From G963668655 sp963668655 (GTDB lineage: Bacteria > Myxococcota_A > SURF-8): a stretch of 64,000 nt of DNA. The notes beneath the pieces were generated by a model. That model was given only the letters and a program-made list of their open reading frames with translations, made no database searches and was not told where the DNA came from. Position 1 is the stretch's first letter, and every line of letters starts with the position of its first letter. Positions 1-8,668 of this stretch are shown here, one piece after another. The stretch spans positions 1,598,799 through 1,662,798 of the forward strand of contig CAXXPQ010000002.1 of NCBI GenBank assembly GCA_963668655.2, written 5' to 3'. The position numbers were made by a program, and so were the translations under genes.

Positions 1-407
1 GCGCTATCCTCTTCTTTTCTTGTTAACAGAACATCAAGCTTTTCTTCCTGTCTGGCGTGATCGTTCTTCAAATCGGAAAGCAGATTCATCAACTCTTCAA
101 AAGCTGGTCTTTGTCCCAACTTTTCAGAGAATTCCGTCAGAGCGCGGCGAAGTTCTTCTTCGGTCTCTCCAAGCTTCCAGACGGCTTCTTCAAAACCTTC
201 TTTATCTGCGTTCAAAGCCGCAAGAAAAACCCCCATGAATTTCGTCTGCTCTTCATGAACGACGCCGCGGGTTTCAAGATAGCGTTTCGCTTCCTCGTTT
301 CCGGCCTCCTGTTTATTGAAACCGGAAGCCTCCCACGCCAGCCGAATTGCGAGTTTTGACGCATCATAGAAGACGTTCGGCCCCAGTGAACTTGCCATAT
401 CCGCCAT
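1..407 (-). CDS. Hypothetical coiled-coil protein, cut by left window edge
   Basis: An open frame starts at ATG 407-405 and runs without a stop to base 1, giving about 135 N-terminal residues. A GGAG ribosome-binding site lies 6 bases upstream of the ATG. The product begins MADMASSLGPNVF and is mostly charged and helical, with Glu/Lys/Leu-rich stretches in residues 60-135 that look like a coiled coil; there is no signal peptide or membrane segment. I do not recognise the family. It sits at the edge of an accessory-looking segment beside a SIR2-like gene, so a defence role is possible but only by association. Confidence 0.7.
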   Translation of the reverse strand, partial: MADMASSLGPNVFYDASKLAIRLAWEASGFNKQEAGNEEAKRYLETRGVVHEEQTKFMGVFLAALNADKEGFEEAVWKLGETEEELRRALTEFSEKLGQRPAFEELMNLLSDLKNDHARQEEKLDVLLTRKEEDS

Positions 408-466
408 TTGCAGCTCCGATATCGAAACGAAAAACGGAAATACGAACATTCAAAATCGTATATTGA

Positions 467-494
467 ATTATATCATGCATTCATGGAACGTAAA
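467..494 (-). promoter_or_regulatory. Candidate sigma-70 promoter for the left-edge gene
   Basis: On the minus strand a perfect TATAAT (472-467) follows TTTACG (494-489) with a 16-base spacer, about 60 bases upstream of the left-edge start codon. The -35 matches consensus at only 4 of 6 positions, so this is tentative. Confidence 0.4.
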
Positions 495-565
495 GGAGAT
501 GTTTTTCTTTTCAAGGAAAGACCATCGCGATTTGGGGATCGATCCGGCGGCGGGAATCGAAAGCG

Positions 566-1867
566 TCAATGCACCTTCTTGGACGAGCCCACCAAAACGC
601 CCGCCCGCAGCGCCAGGGGCACGATGTTGCCGGGGGTGTACGCGCCGTCGTCCGTGGCCACCGACCAGTCCGTGACGTGCTCGGGCGAGAGCGTCAGCCG
701 GTCCCCGGCCCGCAGGTCCGCCACCCGCAGCGGGCGATTGACCAGCACGCCCTCCATTTCCTCCGGCTCCAGGGCCACGACCTCGAACCAGAGATGCTCC
801 ACCGGGGTGTCCGCCTCCTCCGCGTCGAAGGCCGCCTTGACCAGGAAGGTCCAGTCCCGGCCCCGGCGCTGCCGCCAGAGCGACAGAAACACGGGCCAGC
901 GATAGCGCGAAAGATACGCCATGCGGCGTACTTCGGCCTCGGTGTAATAGATCAGCTCGTCCCGCTCCAGCGAAGCCAGAAGGGCGTCGAGCACGAAGGG
1001 GTTGCGGCGGCGGGGCAGAAAAGAAAATCCGTCGCGCTCGGTGCTTTCCGGCGCGGTGAGCAGCAGGCGCGGCGGGGCGTGGTATTCGTCGCGGTCCCAT
1101 TCCGAGCCCAGGGCGTCGGGGGCCATCCAGTCCAGGGCCTCCTCCAGTTCCACCAGATTCAGGCGGATGCTGGGATTGACCTGGAAGCTCTTGCCGGCGG
1201 CCAGGCCGTCGTCCATCTGGCGGTCCGCCACGTGGCCCAGAAGCTGGCTGGCCACCGTGCGCTGGTGGCGCAGCACCTGGAGCATCTCCACGTCCGCCAC
1301 CCCGGCCCGGGCCAGGCCGTGGGAGTGCATCCACAGCCGCCCGCCGTCGTCCTCGTCGTATACGGCGTGCAGGCTCATCATTTCCCGGGCGGACGGCGCG
1401 GAGGGCGTCTCCACCAGGCTTTCGGCGTAGGGAAGCGAGAGGATGCGGATGGCGTTGTCGTCGTACAAAAACGGCGCATCCTCGGCCAGGGCCAGCGCCA
1501 CGGCAAGCTGCACCTTCCAGAGCTGGCGCGGGTCCGCGGACGAGAGCGTGGTTTCCACCACCAGGGCGAAGGCGCAATCGTCGTAGGCTTCCTGCTCTTC
1601 GGGCTGGATGTCGGTGCTCACCCACCAGGCGTCCTCGGGCAGCTCGTCCGCTTCCTCCACCCAGATGTACACGGGTTGAAAAAGCCCCGGAATCCGCGCG
1701 GAAACCATCCAGGAAAGCCCGCCCAGAAACTGGAATTCCTCGTCCGCCACTTCCATTTCCTCCCAGTCCGGAAAGGCCCGGGAAAGCCGGCGGCGCACGT
1801 CCGCGTCGTCCGGCGGATCCAGGCCGGGCAGGGGCACAATCAACGTGCTGGGAACGGGAGAAAGCAC
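566..1867 (-). CDS. DUF4026/DUF2314 domain protein
   Basis: A 433-residue soluble acidic protein. The start is GTG 1867, supported by AAAGGAA seven bases upstream. The last 90 residues resemble DUF2314 (YegJ-like): a WFEV motif, then 'EGVLVNRP', then a segment ending in 'HVTDWSV', which is the usual strand pattern of that domain. The long N-terminal part, with repeated Trp-containing strands (VYIWVEE, residues 65-72), matches the DUF4026 extension found fused to DUF2314. No enzyme function is known for either domain. No signal peptide, so probably cytoplasmic. GC content is like the host genes, unlike the AT-rich SIR2-like gene to its right. Family assignment is by eye. Confidence 0.7.
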   Translation of the reverse strand: MLSPVPSTLIVPLPGLDPPDDADVRRRLSRAFPDWEEMEVADEEFQFLGGLSWMVSARIPGLFQPVYIWVEEADELPEDAWWVSTDIQPEEQEAYDDCAFALVVETTLSSADPRQLWKVQLAVALALAEDAPFLYDDNAIRILSLPYAESLVETPSAPSAREMMSLHAVYDEDDGGRLWMHSHGLARAGVADVEMLQVLRHQRTVASQLLGHVADRQMDDGLAAGKSFQVNPSIRLNLVELEEALDWMAPDALGSEWDRDEYHAPPRLLLTAPESTERDGFSFLPRRRNPFVLDALLASLERDELIYYTEAEVRRMAYLSRYRWPVFLSLWRQRRGRDWTFLVKAAFDAEEADTPVEHLWFEVVALEPEEMEGVLVNRPLRVADLRAGDRLTLSPEHVTDWSVATDDGAYTPGNIVPLALRAGVLVGSSKKVH

Positions 1868-2323
1868 GAAATTTCCTTTCCGTACGGTTTCGATTTCCGG
1901 GAGCGCTTTGCGGCTCCCCGTGGGCGGATCATACTCAGCGGCGGCGGAAAACGCAATCTTTCCGGAAAAGCCCCATGGCGATTCGCGGCGATGCCGGTGC
2001 TTTCTGGCCGCGCGCCGGGCGGGCCTTTTTCCGATCCGAACGCCGGGAACCCCGGCCGGGACACAGGGACAATCACGAGGGACACAGGCCGCCGGTCGGG
2101 GGAATTCGGAACAAGATGCAACCTTATGATAATACAGGCGATTCTGGAGAGTTTTACTTCGTTTTGTCTGTGAGTGAGAAAGAATACAAGGGACCGAAAA
2201 CCGGCTTTCGTCCGGGGGAATGCTTTTTGCGCGGATTCCCGTGCAATTTCGAATATTTACAAACGAAAAACGTTCGCCCGGACGGACACCCGGAAAGAGG
2301 ACTTCGATGCAGGAATATTTGAA
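1868..2323. other. Intergenic stretch, no convincing gene
   Basis: About 450 bases between the DUF4026 start and the original stop of the interrupted SIR2-like gene. The open frames here have no ribosome-binding sites and low-complexity Arg/Pro/Gly translations. A short plus-strand frame starts at 2307 with a good RBS (AAAGAGGA) but ends after 31 codons at 2402, antisense to the SIR2-like 3' end; it could be the stump of a gene cut when the AT-rich segment arrived. Confidence 0.5.
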
Positions 2324-2466
2324 CTACGATCCAGCCGTGGAAACAGATGCAGAAAGTGGATGTCGAGATGGCATGTCAAAAGTCAAACCTCTTGAATATT
2401 GATTGAACAATTGATAACAAGGCATATTCGCCAGATGAATAATAGGGTCATATTTTTTTGTATTTA

Positions 2467-2484
2467 GAGCCTATTCCAATAGGC
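2467..2484. repeat. IS left terminal inverted repeat
   Basis: Eighteen bases beginning GAGCCTATTCC, the exact reverse complement of 3355-3372. The inner 16 bases are themselves nearly palindromic. It contains the transposase stop codon. Confidence 0.9.
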
Positions 2485-2881
2485 CAGTGGCCCGCCATGT
2501 GATAATTCCCAAGGCGAAGTGCAGCATGGCGATGTAGGTGTCCGCGCGTTTCTCCCAACGCACGAGAATCCGTCGGAAACGGTTCAACCAGCTGTGCGTA
2601 CGTTCCACCACCCAGCGTCGCGCCTTGAAACCGGCTTCGTGCTTGATGGCGATCGCTTCCTCGCCCCGCGAACGAATGTGAGCCGTGAACTTGAATTCCT
2701 CCACCAGGTCTCGAATCTCATCGTAGTCATACCCTTTGTCCATGCAAAGTCCCTGTGGCCTCTTACGAGTCGGCTTCGGACGCTTCGTTTCGATCTTTTC
2801 CAGCGTCTCTTTCACCAGCTTCATGTCATGCCGGTTCGCCCCGTCCACCGCCACGGCCAGGGGAATTCCCTTCGCCTCCAC
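2471..2881 (-). CDS. IS5-family transposase, second frame (orfB)
   Basis: C-terminal catalytic part of the transposase. In its own frame the recognisable sequence already starts near 2940 (TGPNPTDRGKDGVKRSLL), upstream of the first ATG at 2881. The second catalytic Asp is in CMDKGYDYDEI and the Glu is in VERTHSWLNRFRRIL (Y2-R3-E6-K-like signature, ending WEKR). The TAG stop lies in the terminal inverted repeat. With no RBS at 2881 it is most likely made as an orfA-orfB fusion; one A fewer in the A8 run restores a single frame. Confidence 0.85.
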   Translation of the reverse strand: MEAKGIPLAVAVDGANRHDMKLVKETLEKIETKRPKPTRKRPQGLCMDKGYDYDEIRDLVEEFKFTAHIRSRGEEAIAIKHEAGFKARRWVVERTHSWLNRFRRILVRWEKRADTYIAMLHFALGIITWRATGLLE

Positions 2882-3305
2882 CAGAAGACTGCGCTTGACG
2901 CCGTCTTTGCCGCGGTCGGTAGGATTGGGACCGGTTTTTTTTCCCGCCCAAAGGAGCCTTCGTCATCGCCCCGTCCAGCGAACACCACGACCAGTCGATG
3001 CCCTTCAATTTGTCATACTCCAGCAACCCACGCCGCCAGAATTCCTCGAACACCCCCGCCTCGGTCCATTCCCGAAAACGGCGGTAGGCCGAGCCGCACG
3101 AGCAGATACCCGTGGCGTTGAGCGCGTTCCACTGGCAACCCGTGCGCAAAACGAACAGGATGGCGTTCAAGGCGGCCCGGTCATCGACACGGGGCCGATG
3201 ACAACCCAGCGGATGCGCCGTCACATGAACCGGCAACAAAGACTTCATCTTCTTCCACAACTCGTCCGGAATGCGCCAACCATCATCCTTTACCACCAGA
3301 CCCAT
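2826..3305 (-). CDS. IS5-family transposase, first frame (orfA)
   Basis: N-terminal part of the transposase, starting at ATG 3305 after AGGAG. It carries the DUF4096-type helical domain (DELWKKMKSLLP, residues 14-25; RTGCQWNAL near residue 55; RRFREWTEAGVFEEFW near 75) and the first catalytic Asp in SLDGAMTKAPLGG near residue 108. After GGKK the frame passes a run of eight A and becomes nonsense, ending at 2826. The true product probably joins orfB through a frameshift at 2935-2942. Confidence 0.85.
   Translation of the reverse strand: MGLVVKDDGWRIPDELWKKMKSLLPVHVTAHPLGCHRPRVDDRAALNAILFVLRTGCQWNALNATGICSCGSAYRRFREWTEAGVFEEFWRRGLLEYDKLKGIDWSWCSLDGAMTKAPLGGKKNRSQSYRPRQRRRQAQSSGGGEGNSPGRGGGRGEPA
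2935..2942 (-). other. A8 homopolymer at the transposase frame junction
   Basis: On the minus strand the sequence is GGG, eight A, then CCGG. The frame leaving the run is +1 (equivalently -2) to the frame entering it. Transcriptional slippage or programmed frameshifting is common at such runs in this IS family; a homopolymer length error would look identical. Confidence 0.6.
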
Positions 3306-3354
3306 GATCTACTCCTATGAATATATTATACTCATAGGAGTATACCACAATATC

Positions 3355-3372
3355 GCCTATTGGAATAGGCTC
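3355..3372. repeat. IS right terminal inverted repeat
   Basis: Exact reverse complement of 2467-2484, followed by the TTA target repeat. Between it and the transposase start is a 10-bp inverted repeat with an AT-rich loop (3311-3320 and 3332-3341) that overlaps the likely promoter/RBS region. Confidence 0.9.
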
Positions 3373-4509
3373 TTAAAGTAGCATTACCTAAAAACATTTT
3401 CTTTATTCTTTCTTTGATATTTTCTATATCATGGTCAGAAAATCCTTTTGCTGTTGCGTAACATTTCACCCGTCCTTCCTCTTTTGTTCTAAACCGATGC
3501 TTTTCAGGAGCAATCAAATTCATGTTTAATTCATGAAATGCAAAGCCCAAGAAAACAAGCTTATTTGCGTTGTAGACATGTTCTCGGATTTTTAATATCT
3601 CACTGGATTGGGGATCAATCCCTTCTGTAAATGTTTTAATGCCTTCGGATAAATAAAATAATTGTTGTTTTGTCGGCTCTTGTCCGAATCCGATTCTGGG
3701 TCGAGGAATCATCCATTCCAATTTTCCGACGCTGCCATAGGGATGGAAAATGTTTATATTTTCAATACTTATTTTTGATTCCTCGGAAGAGATCCCATAA
3801 TAATTTTTCAATGTGTGGTATAAGAAATGTTCTACACAACGATCATAGTTGAAAATAATCAGCGTGATATTTTTAAAACGGTCTGCAAGATCTTCGGCTC
3901 GGCAGTTCTCCGTAAGCAATTTAAAAAAAGGACGATACCAGGGACCCTTTAGAAACTCAAAATTTACGTGAAGATTAGATTTAATGTTTTTAGGATTAAA
4001 ATATAAATGGCATTTTCGCTCTGCCGCCAATATTGATACAACAATAGCTAGTTTTCCACAAATTGCAATTTTGTCATTGTCCCTATGCGAATCGATAAAA
4101 TTATCAATGGAAATGGCCCATGGTATGCCTTCACGTATGCACGAGGCTGAATATAATAACCCATTCTGTTCTATGCATTTGTTTAATATTTTTTTGCCAA
4201 AGTCTTGAAAATGGCTATTTTCAAAATCAAGAATTCTTGCAATTTCTTCTTTTAGCCCGACTCCCAAAGGCATACCAACTTCATAACTGGCACCTGCCCC
4301 GATTACGAATACAGTTTTTTCTTCCATATCCTACGTTCCTTGAAATCTCCCGAATTGAATATGGTCTCTTAACCTATTCCTATCATTGAGACAAAGAAAC
4401 TTACAACCTAAAGTATGGACAAGCATCGCTTATCCATACCTCCCCCAGTTATTTCAAAATTAAAGAATAGCCAATGCCCTTCCCGCTCGAAGACGCCCGT
4501 CCGAGCGAT

Positions 4510-6636
4510 TTACTCGGCTTCCACCATGGACAGATGCCAGTCGCGTCCCTCGACATCGTAGCGCCAGATCGCGCCGCCGTTGGCGACGGCGATTACGAGT
4601 TCGCCGTCGTCGCCTCCTAAGGAAAGATCGATGAAATCGTAGACCTCGTTTTCGGGATCGCTGCGGGAAACCCAGGACGACGTGTCGAAATCGTACTGCC
4701 AGACGGCCCCGAAATCCGCGATGCCCCACACGCTGCGACTCTCCGTTCCGCCCACCGCGATCTTCCAGAACGACGTGTCGTTGCTTTTCTGCTCCCACTC
4801 GCCGGAGGCCGAATCGTATCGCCAGACGGCCCCGCCTCCGGCGGCGGTCGCCCAGACTTCCGTTCCGCCCGGCCCGCCCACGGAAATGTCGCGCAGGTTG
4901 TACAGGTCGTCCGTGTTCTTGTTTTCCCAGGTTTCATTAGAGAAATCATACCGATACGCGTTTCCGCCCTCTTCGATGGCCCAGACTTCGCTTCCGCCCG
5001 GCCCGCCCACGCTCACCTTGACGAACGAGCGGCTGCCCATGGAGATCCAGTCGCCGTCGAGCGACGACGTATCCTCGTTCGGCGCGTATTTCCACATGCC
5101 GCCGCCTCCGGCCACCGCCCAGATTTCCGTGTTTCCGCCGTCGCCGATGGAAACCTGCCGAAAAGACGCGACGTTCTCCGTGGGGTGGCGCAGGGCGACC
5201 CAGACATTGCGATCCTGCGAGTACATCCAGATCCGCCCGCCGTCCGCCACGGCCCAGATTTCCTTGCCGTCGTCGCCACCCACGGAAAGGTCGATCATCG
5301 CGGGCGTATTCTCGGTTTCCGGATCGGTGGACGGAATCCGCATGTTTTCCGGGAGTTCGTAATGGCCCAGGACGATATCCGTCAGGGTGTAGCCGCGGCT
5401 TTCGAAGTTTTCGAATCGGACGATGCTTCCCTCGTTTTCCCTAGGATCGACGACGACCTTGCCTTGCACCACGACCATGTAGGGAATCATCACCGCCGTT
5501 CCGAAGGAACTGATCGCACCGGCGCCCTCCAGGTAGCCGCGCATCAGGCGCTGCACGGCCATGACGTGGAAGGCGAGCGGCTCCTCGTCGTCCGCCGCCA
5601 GGGCTTCGTAGCCCGCCGTGTAGGTCATGTTGTAGTCGTTGCGCCCCCGATCGGCGGGCCAGTTCATCCAGCGCTTGTAATCCATGTTGAAGATACTCTC
5701 CCCCTGGCAGATGGAGGCCGGATTGTCCACGTAGTACGGAACGGAATCCGTGGTTTCATGATCTTCCGGGGGCTTGGAAATCTTCATCTTGCTGATCCAA
5801 CCGACGGTACTGTTTCTGCTCAATCGTTCGAGTTTGAAATCCTCGATACAACTGGAGATTCTGATTTCATCGGACCAGCCGATGTCTCCGGATCCTGAGC
5901 CGCCCGTGCCGAAGCCGAGCGATGCGCTCCAGGAGGTGCTGTGGCTGATATCGATTTCTTCCGGTTCGTTCGGGGGGAAAAGCGTGTCGCCCGCTATCTG
6001 TACGCGCTCCCGGCTGCCTTCGGCCGGCCAGACGGAAAACGAGATCAGATCCTGATACAGTCCCGTATGGTCGTCGCCTTCCTCCTCGTCGAAGGCGGGC
6101 GTATACGTGTTCGCGGCCGACAGGTGAACGTTGTACCGGCCGTTCGTCCGCTTGAAGAGCGTGGCGCTCACTCTCATCTTGATCTCGGACTCCACGTCCC
6201 ACTCGCCGTAGCGGATCTTGTCCGCGTAGTCTTCCGCTCCGGACGTATTGTCGATCACGGCGGCGAAGAGCACCATGCCGTACAGTTCCAAAAGCGATCC
6301 CAGGGCCGCCGCGGGCACGGCGACCAGCAGCGGGGCCTTCTCCAGAAATCCCAGGATTTTCGCCTCGCCCGGAAGGAAGGTGGCGTAGCGCGGCTTGAGC
6401 GTGAAGGTGAAATTCCGGCTGTTGCAATCGACGGCTTCTTCCGGGCAGTCGGCACTGTTGTCGGGCGGCTCCATGTCCGCTTCCGAGCCGTCGCCGTCGG
6501 GCGGAGGTGTGTCGTCGTTCTCATCGGCGCTGCAACCGAAAAAGATCAACAGGACCGCCATGGCAAGGCAGACGGCCGTACTTGCGGCGAACGAGTTCTT
6601 CCAACCACCGCGCCTGGATACTTCTTTCGCGTGCAT
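4510..6636 (-). CDS. Tectonin-like beta-propeller lipoprotein
   Basis: A secreted lipoprotein of about 708 residues. I chose ATG 6636 because GGAG sits six bases upstream; ATG 6648 lacks an RBS. The signal peptide ends in a lipobox (FFGC, near residue 35), followed by an acidic linker with a DGD run. Residues 60-440 are a region of unknown function with many Asp/Gly turns. The last 270 residues hold six or so repeats of the form SVGG..G.EVWAV..GG..WRYD....W, the pattern of tectonin-type six-bladed propellers, which in other proteins bind sugars or LPS. No neighbour is clearly co-transcribed. Ligand unknown; propeller assignment is from repeat pattern only. Confidence 0.75.
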   Translation of the reverse strand: MHAKEVSRRGGWKNSFAASTAVCLAMAVLLIFFGCSADENDDTPPPDGDGSEADMEPPDNSADCPEEAVDCNSRNFTFTLKPRYATFLPGEAKILGFLEKAPLLVAVPAAALGSLLELYGMVLFAAVIDNTSGAEDYADKIRYGEWDVESEIKMRVSATLFKRTNGRYNVHLSAANTYTPAFDEEEGDDHTGLYQDLISFSVWPAEGSRERVQIAGDTLFPPNEPEEIDISHSTSWSASLGFGTGGSGSGDIGWSDEIRISSCIEDFKLERLSRNSTVGWISKMKISKPPEDHETTDSVPYYVDNPASICQGESIFNMDYKRWMNWPADRGRNDYNMTYTAGYEALAADDEEPLAFHVMAVQRLMRGYLEGAGAISSFGTAVMIPYMVVVQGKVVVDPRENEGSIVRFENFESRGYTLTDIVLGHYELPENMRIPSTDPETENTPAMIDLSVGGDDGKEIWAVADGGRIWMYSQDRNVWVALRHPTENVASFRQVSIGDGGNTEIWAVAGGGGMWKYAPNEDTSSLDGDWISMGSRSFVKVSVGGPGGSEVWAIEEGGNAYRYDFSNETWENKNTDDLYNLRDISVGGPGGTEVWATAAGGGAVWRYDSASGEWEQKSNDTSFWKIAVGGTESRSVWGIADFGAVWQYDFDTSSWVSRSDPENEVYDFIDLSLGGDDGELVIAVANGGAIWRYDVEGRDWHLSMVEAE

Positions 6637-6830
6637 CGGATTCTCCATTACGTCATTGAATATTTGTATACCTTCAATTCTACACGTTCCGTCCTTTTGT
6701 GCAAGGGGAAAATCGTCGGGGAGAAAACGACCGGTCGCCGCCGATGACCGATCGGGGAGGTCATGGCTTCACGGCTTTCCGGATTTCGTCCGTGCGACGA
6801 AGACGCCAGGCCGAGCGTCACGCCCCTTCG

Positions 6831-7694
6831 TCAGGGCAGCATGGCGGGGGCGGAGCCGGTGAGTTTCGCGTAAAGCAGGAGAACCAGGTAGAACGCGAGC
6901 GGCGGCAGGAAAACCACCAGCATGGCGCGTCCTTTTCCGATTTCATGAACCCGGGCCAGCCCGGTGATGCTGGCCACCATGTTCCAGACGAAGGCCACGA
7001 AATCGCCGAAGATCGGAACCAGCATGAAAAGCATGGGGCTCGTGGCGTAGACCACCACGCGGAATGTCCCGCCGAAGCCGCCTCGGGCGCTGTCGAGCAG
7101 GCGCAGCACGGCGTGAAACAGCACGGCGTTCAGCACGATGGACAGCATGGAAATCAGCGGCGCGCCCACCAGCACGGAATACGCCACGTTCGTCATCTGC
7201 TCTTCCAGCTGGGCCGCATCGACGCCGCCGGCCTTGACCAGATAGGGCATGAACAGCAGGCGATACAGCGCCCAGGCGATGTACGCCAGCGTGAGGATCA
7301 GCCAGCCGTACACGACCACGCCTTTCGCCGGGACATCGGTCTTCAGATGATGGAAAAAACGGGACGGCAGAAAGGTGGACAGGCGCCAGGTGCGGCGGAA
7401 AGCCGGAACCCAGCCGATTTGCTTCCGCTGCTCCCACGGGGCGATCCGGCTATGCGCTTCGCCCTCGAAAAACGGATCGTCGAGCGGCGACGGTCGGGAG
7501 GATTCCCCGCTTTCCGTTTGTTGCGAAGGCCCTTGGCCGGCCGCCTGCAACGCTTCCGGACTGATGAGCACGCGATCTTCCTTGCCGCTGGCCGGATCGT
7601 TGATCCAGATGCGGGCCTGGCAGCGGGAGCAGGTGTGGATTCCCGGTTCCGGAACGATGATGGCCTTTTGGCAGTGGGGGCATTGTGTCAGCAT
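6831..7694 (-). CDS. YIP1-family membrane protein with N-terminal zinc ribbon
   Basis: 287 residues. The N-terminus has two CxxC pairs (CPHC, residues 5-8, and CSRC near 22), a zinc ribbon of the kind often found on bacterial membrane proteins. A polar linker (residues 40-95) leads to the YIP1 domain with about five transmembrane segments from residue 120 on, including the typical stretch GGTFRVVVYATSPMLFMLVP around 215-235. Bacterial YIP1 proteins have no settled function. AAGGAG is 11 bases before the ATG. Confidence 0.8.
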   Translation of the reverse strand: MLTQCPHCQKAIIVPEPGIHTCSRCQARIWINDPASGKEDRVLISPEALQAAGQGPSQQTESGESSRPSPLDDPFFEGEAHSRIAPWEQRKQIGWVPAFRRTWRLSTFLPSRFFHHLKTDVPAKGVVVYGWLILTLAYIAWALYRLLFMPYLVKAGGVDAAQLEEQMTNVAYSVLVGAPLISMLSIVLNAVLFHAVLRLLDSARGGFGGTFRVVVYATSPMLFMLVPIFGDFVAFVWNMVASITGLARVHEIGKGRAMLVVFLPPLAFYLVLLLYAKLTGSAPAMLP

Positions 7695-7851
7695 CGCAGA
7701 AGCAACTCCTTGGTTTTCGCTGGGGCCACCCTATCCGAGCGGGAAAAGCCTGTCAATCCCAAATCCCCGTCCGTGTCGCACGGCCGGAGTTCGTCGAACG
7801 GAGTCCGGTGGGCGCGAAAAGGACGGAAACCGAAACGGAAAGGCGAAACGA

Positions 7852-8667
7852 TCATCCCGCGGAAAGATTTTTCAGCACCGAGCGCACCATGTTGCGCGCG
7901 CTCACGTTTCCGGCGGTGAGCCAGAGCACGCGCCGGTTTTCCTTTACGGGCAGGCGATTCAGCGTTTCGGTCTCGCTCCATCCCTTTTCCCGGCCTTCCA
8001 GAACGAGGCCGAAAATTTCCTCCAGAAACGCCAGTTTGCGTGCCAGATGCCTGCGTCCGTTTTCCGGCACGGGCCGGTGGGCGCAGAAAAGCGCGTCGAA
8101 ATCCCGCGAAAGCACCGTTTTCAGCGAGGCGATGGTGGCGGGCAGATTCTCGTCGGCGCGCATGAACTTGATGCGGTCGCCCAGGTAGAGATCGCCGGAA
8201 AACAGCCGCCCGCGGGCCGCGTCCAGAAACACCGTGTGGTCCCGGCTGTGTCCGGGCGTGGGGATGGCCTCCAGCCGGAAATCGTCGTCCTCCACAAACT
8301 CCGGAAGCGCCCGGGCCGCCACCGGAAGGCTCCGCCCCCAGACCATGCGCTGATACGGCAGAATGCGATGCCCCCGGGAGAGCTTGCGGAGAATGACCGA
8401 CGACGCGAAAACCGGAACGCCGAAGCGTTCGGCCACGGCGGCGGCGTTGCCCCCGTGGTCCTCGTGGTGGTGGGTGAGCAGGAGCCGTCCGGGCGGATCG
8501 CGGGCCAACCAGTCGAGCGCCTCCTTTCGCATGTGGGCCTGTCCGCTGTCGATCAAGAACCCGCCCACGCGGTAAAGGCGCACCGTCATCCACGGCCGCC
8601 CCACGAGGCCGTAGCCCAGTTCCAGGGCGCGCACGTCGCCGTAACGTTCCTCCCGGACGCTGCGCAT
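7852..8667 (-). CDS. MBL-fold metallo-hydrolase
   Basis: 271 residues with the metallo-beta-lactamase fold signature LLTHHHEDHGGN (residues 64-75, the HxHxDH metal motif with Glu in the variable position), GHSRDHTVF (third His, near 140), FSGDLYLGD (bridging Asp, near 158) and CAHRP (last His, near 196). The C-terminal helical segment with 'LYxR-like' ENRRVLWLTAG resembles the LACTB2 type of hydrolase/nuclease. It starts one base after the rimO stop, so the two are co-transcribed and possibly coupled. Substrate unknown. Confidence 0.85.
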   Translation of the reverse strand: MRSVREERYGDVRALELGYGLVGRPWMTVRLYRVGGFLIDSGQAHMRKEALDWLARDPPGRLLLTHHHEDHGGNAAAVAERFGVPVFASSVILRKLSRGHRILPYQRMVWGRSLPVAARALPEFVEDDDFRLEAIPTPGHSRDHTVFLDAARGRLFSGDLYLGDRIKFMRADENLPATIASLKTVLSRDFDALFCAHRPVPENGRRHLARKLAFLEEIFGLVLEGREKGWSETETLNRLPVKENRRVLWLTAGNVSARNMVRSVLKNLSAG

Positions 8668-8668
8668 C

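Larger units (their letters stand above)
2467..3372 (-). mobile_element. IS5-family insertion sequence (906 bp)
   Basis: The element is bounded by perfect 18-bp terminal inverted repeats beginning GAGCC (2467-2484 and 3355-3372). A 3-bp direct repeat TTA flanks it (2464-2466 and 3373-3375). GAGCC ends, about 0.9 kb length, a TNA target duplication and two overlapping transposase frames fit the IS1031/IS427-type branch of IS5. Both ends and the target repeat are intact, so the insertion looks recent. Confidence 0.9.
2324..4327 (-). pseudogene. SIR2-like domain protein gene, interrupted by an IS5-family insertion
   Basis: The intact part (4327 to 3373) encodes about 318 residues. It has an N-terminal nucleotide-binding motif VIGAGAS (residues 8-14), FNYDRCVEHFL near residue 167, HPYGSVGKLEW near 205 and LGFAFHELNMN near 270. 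This series (GAGxS, FNYD, HxxG, G(F/Y)SFxD-like) marks SIR2-like proteins, many of which act as NAD-degrading effectors of phage defence. The insertion makes the frame read about 12 codons into the IS and stop at 3332. Removing the IS and one copy of its TTA target repeat joins ACT-TTA to AAT-ACA in frame. The restored frame runs a further 46 codons to TAG 2326-2324. Codon use is AT-rich and unlike neighbouring genes, suggesting transfer. The truncated product may or may not be functional. The extreme C-terminus (antisense to a GC-rich short frame) may not be the ancestral end. Confidence 0.8.

Noticed and set aside
1975..2322. A 115-codon plus-strand frame near the SIR2-like locus
   Set aside because: No RBS at its start and a low-complexity Arg/Gly translation; only its region near 2307 has a possible start and that is short.
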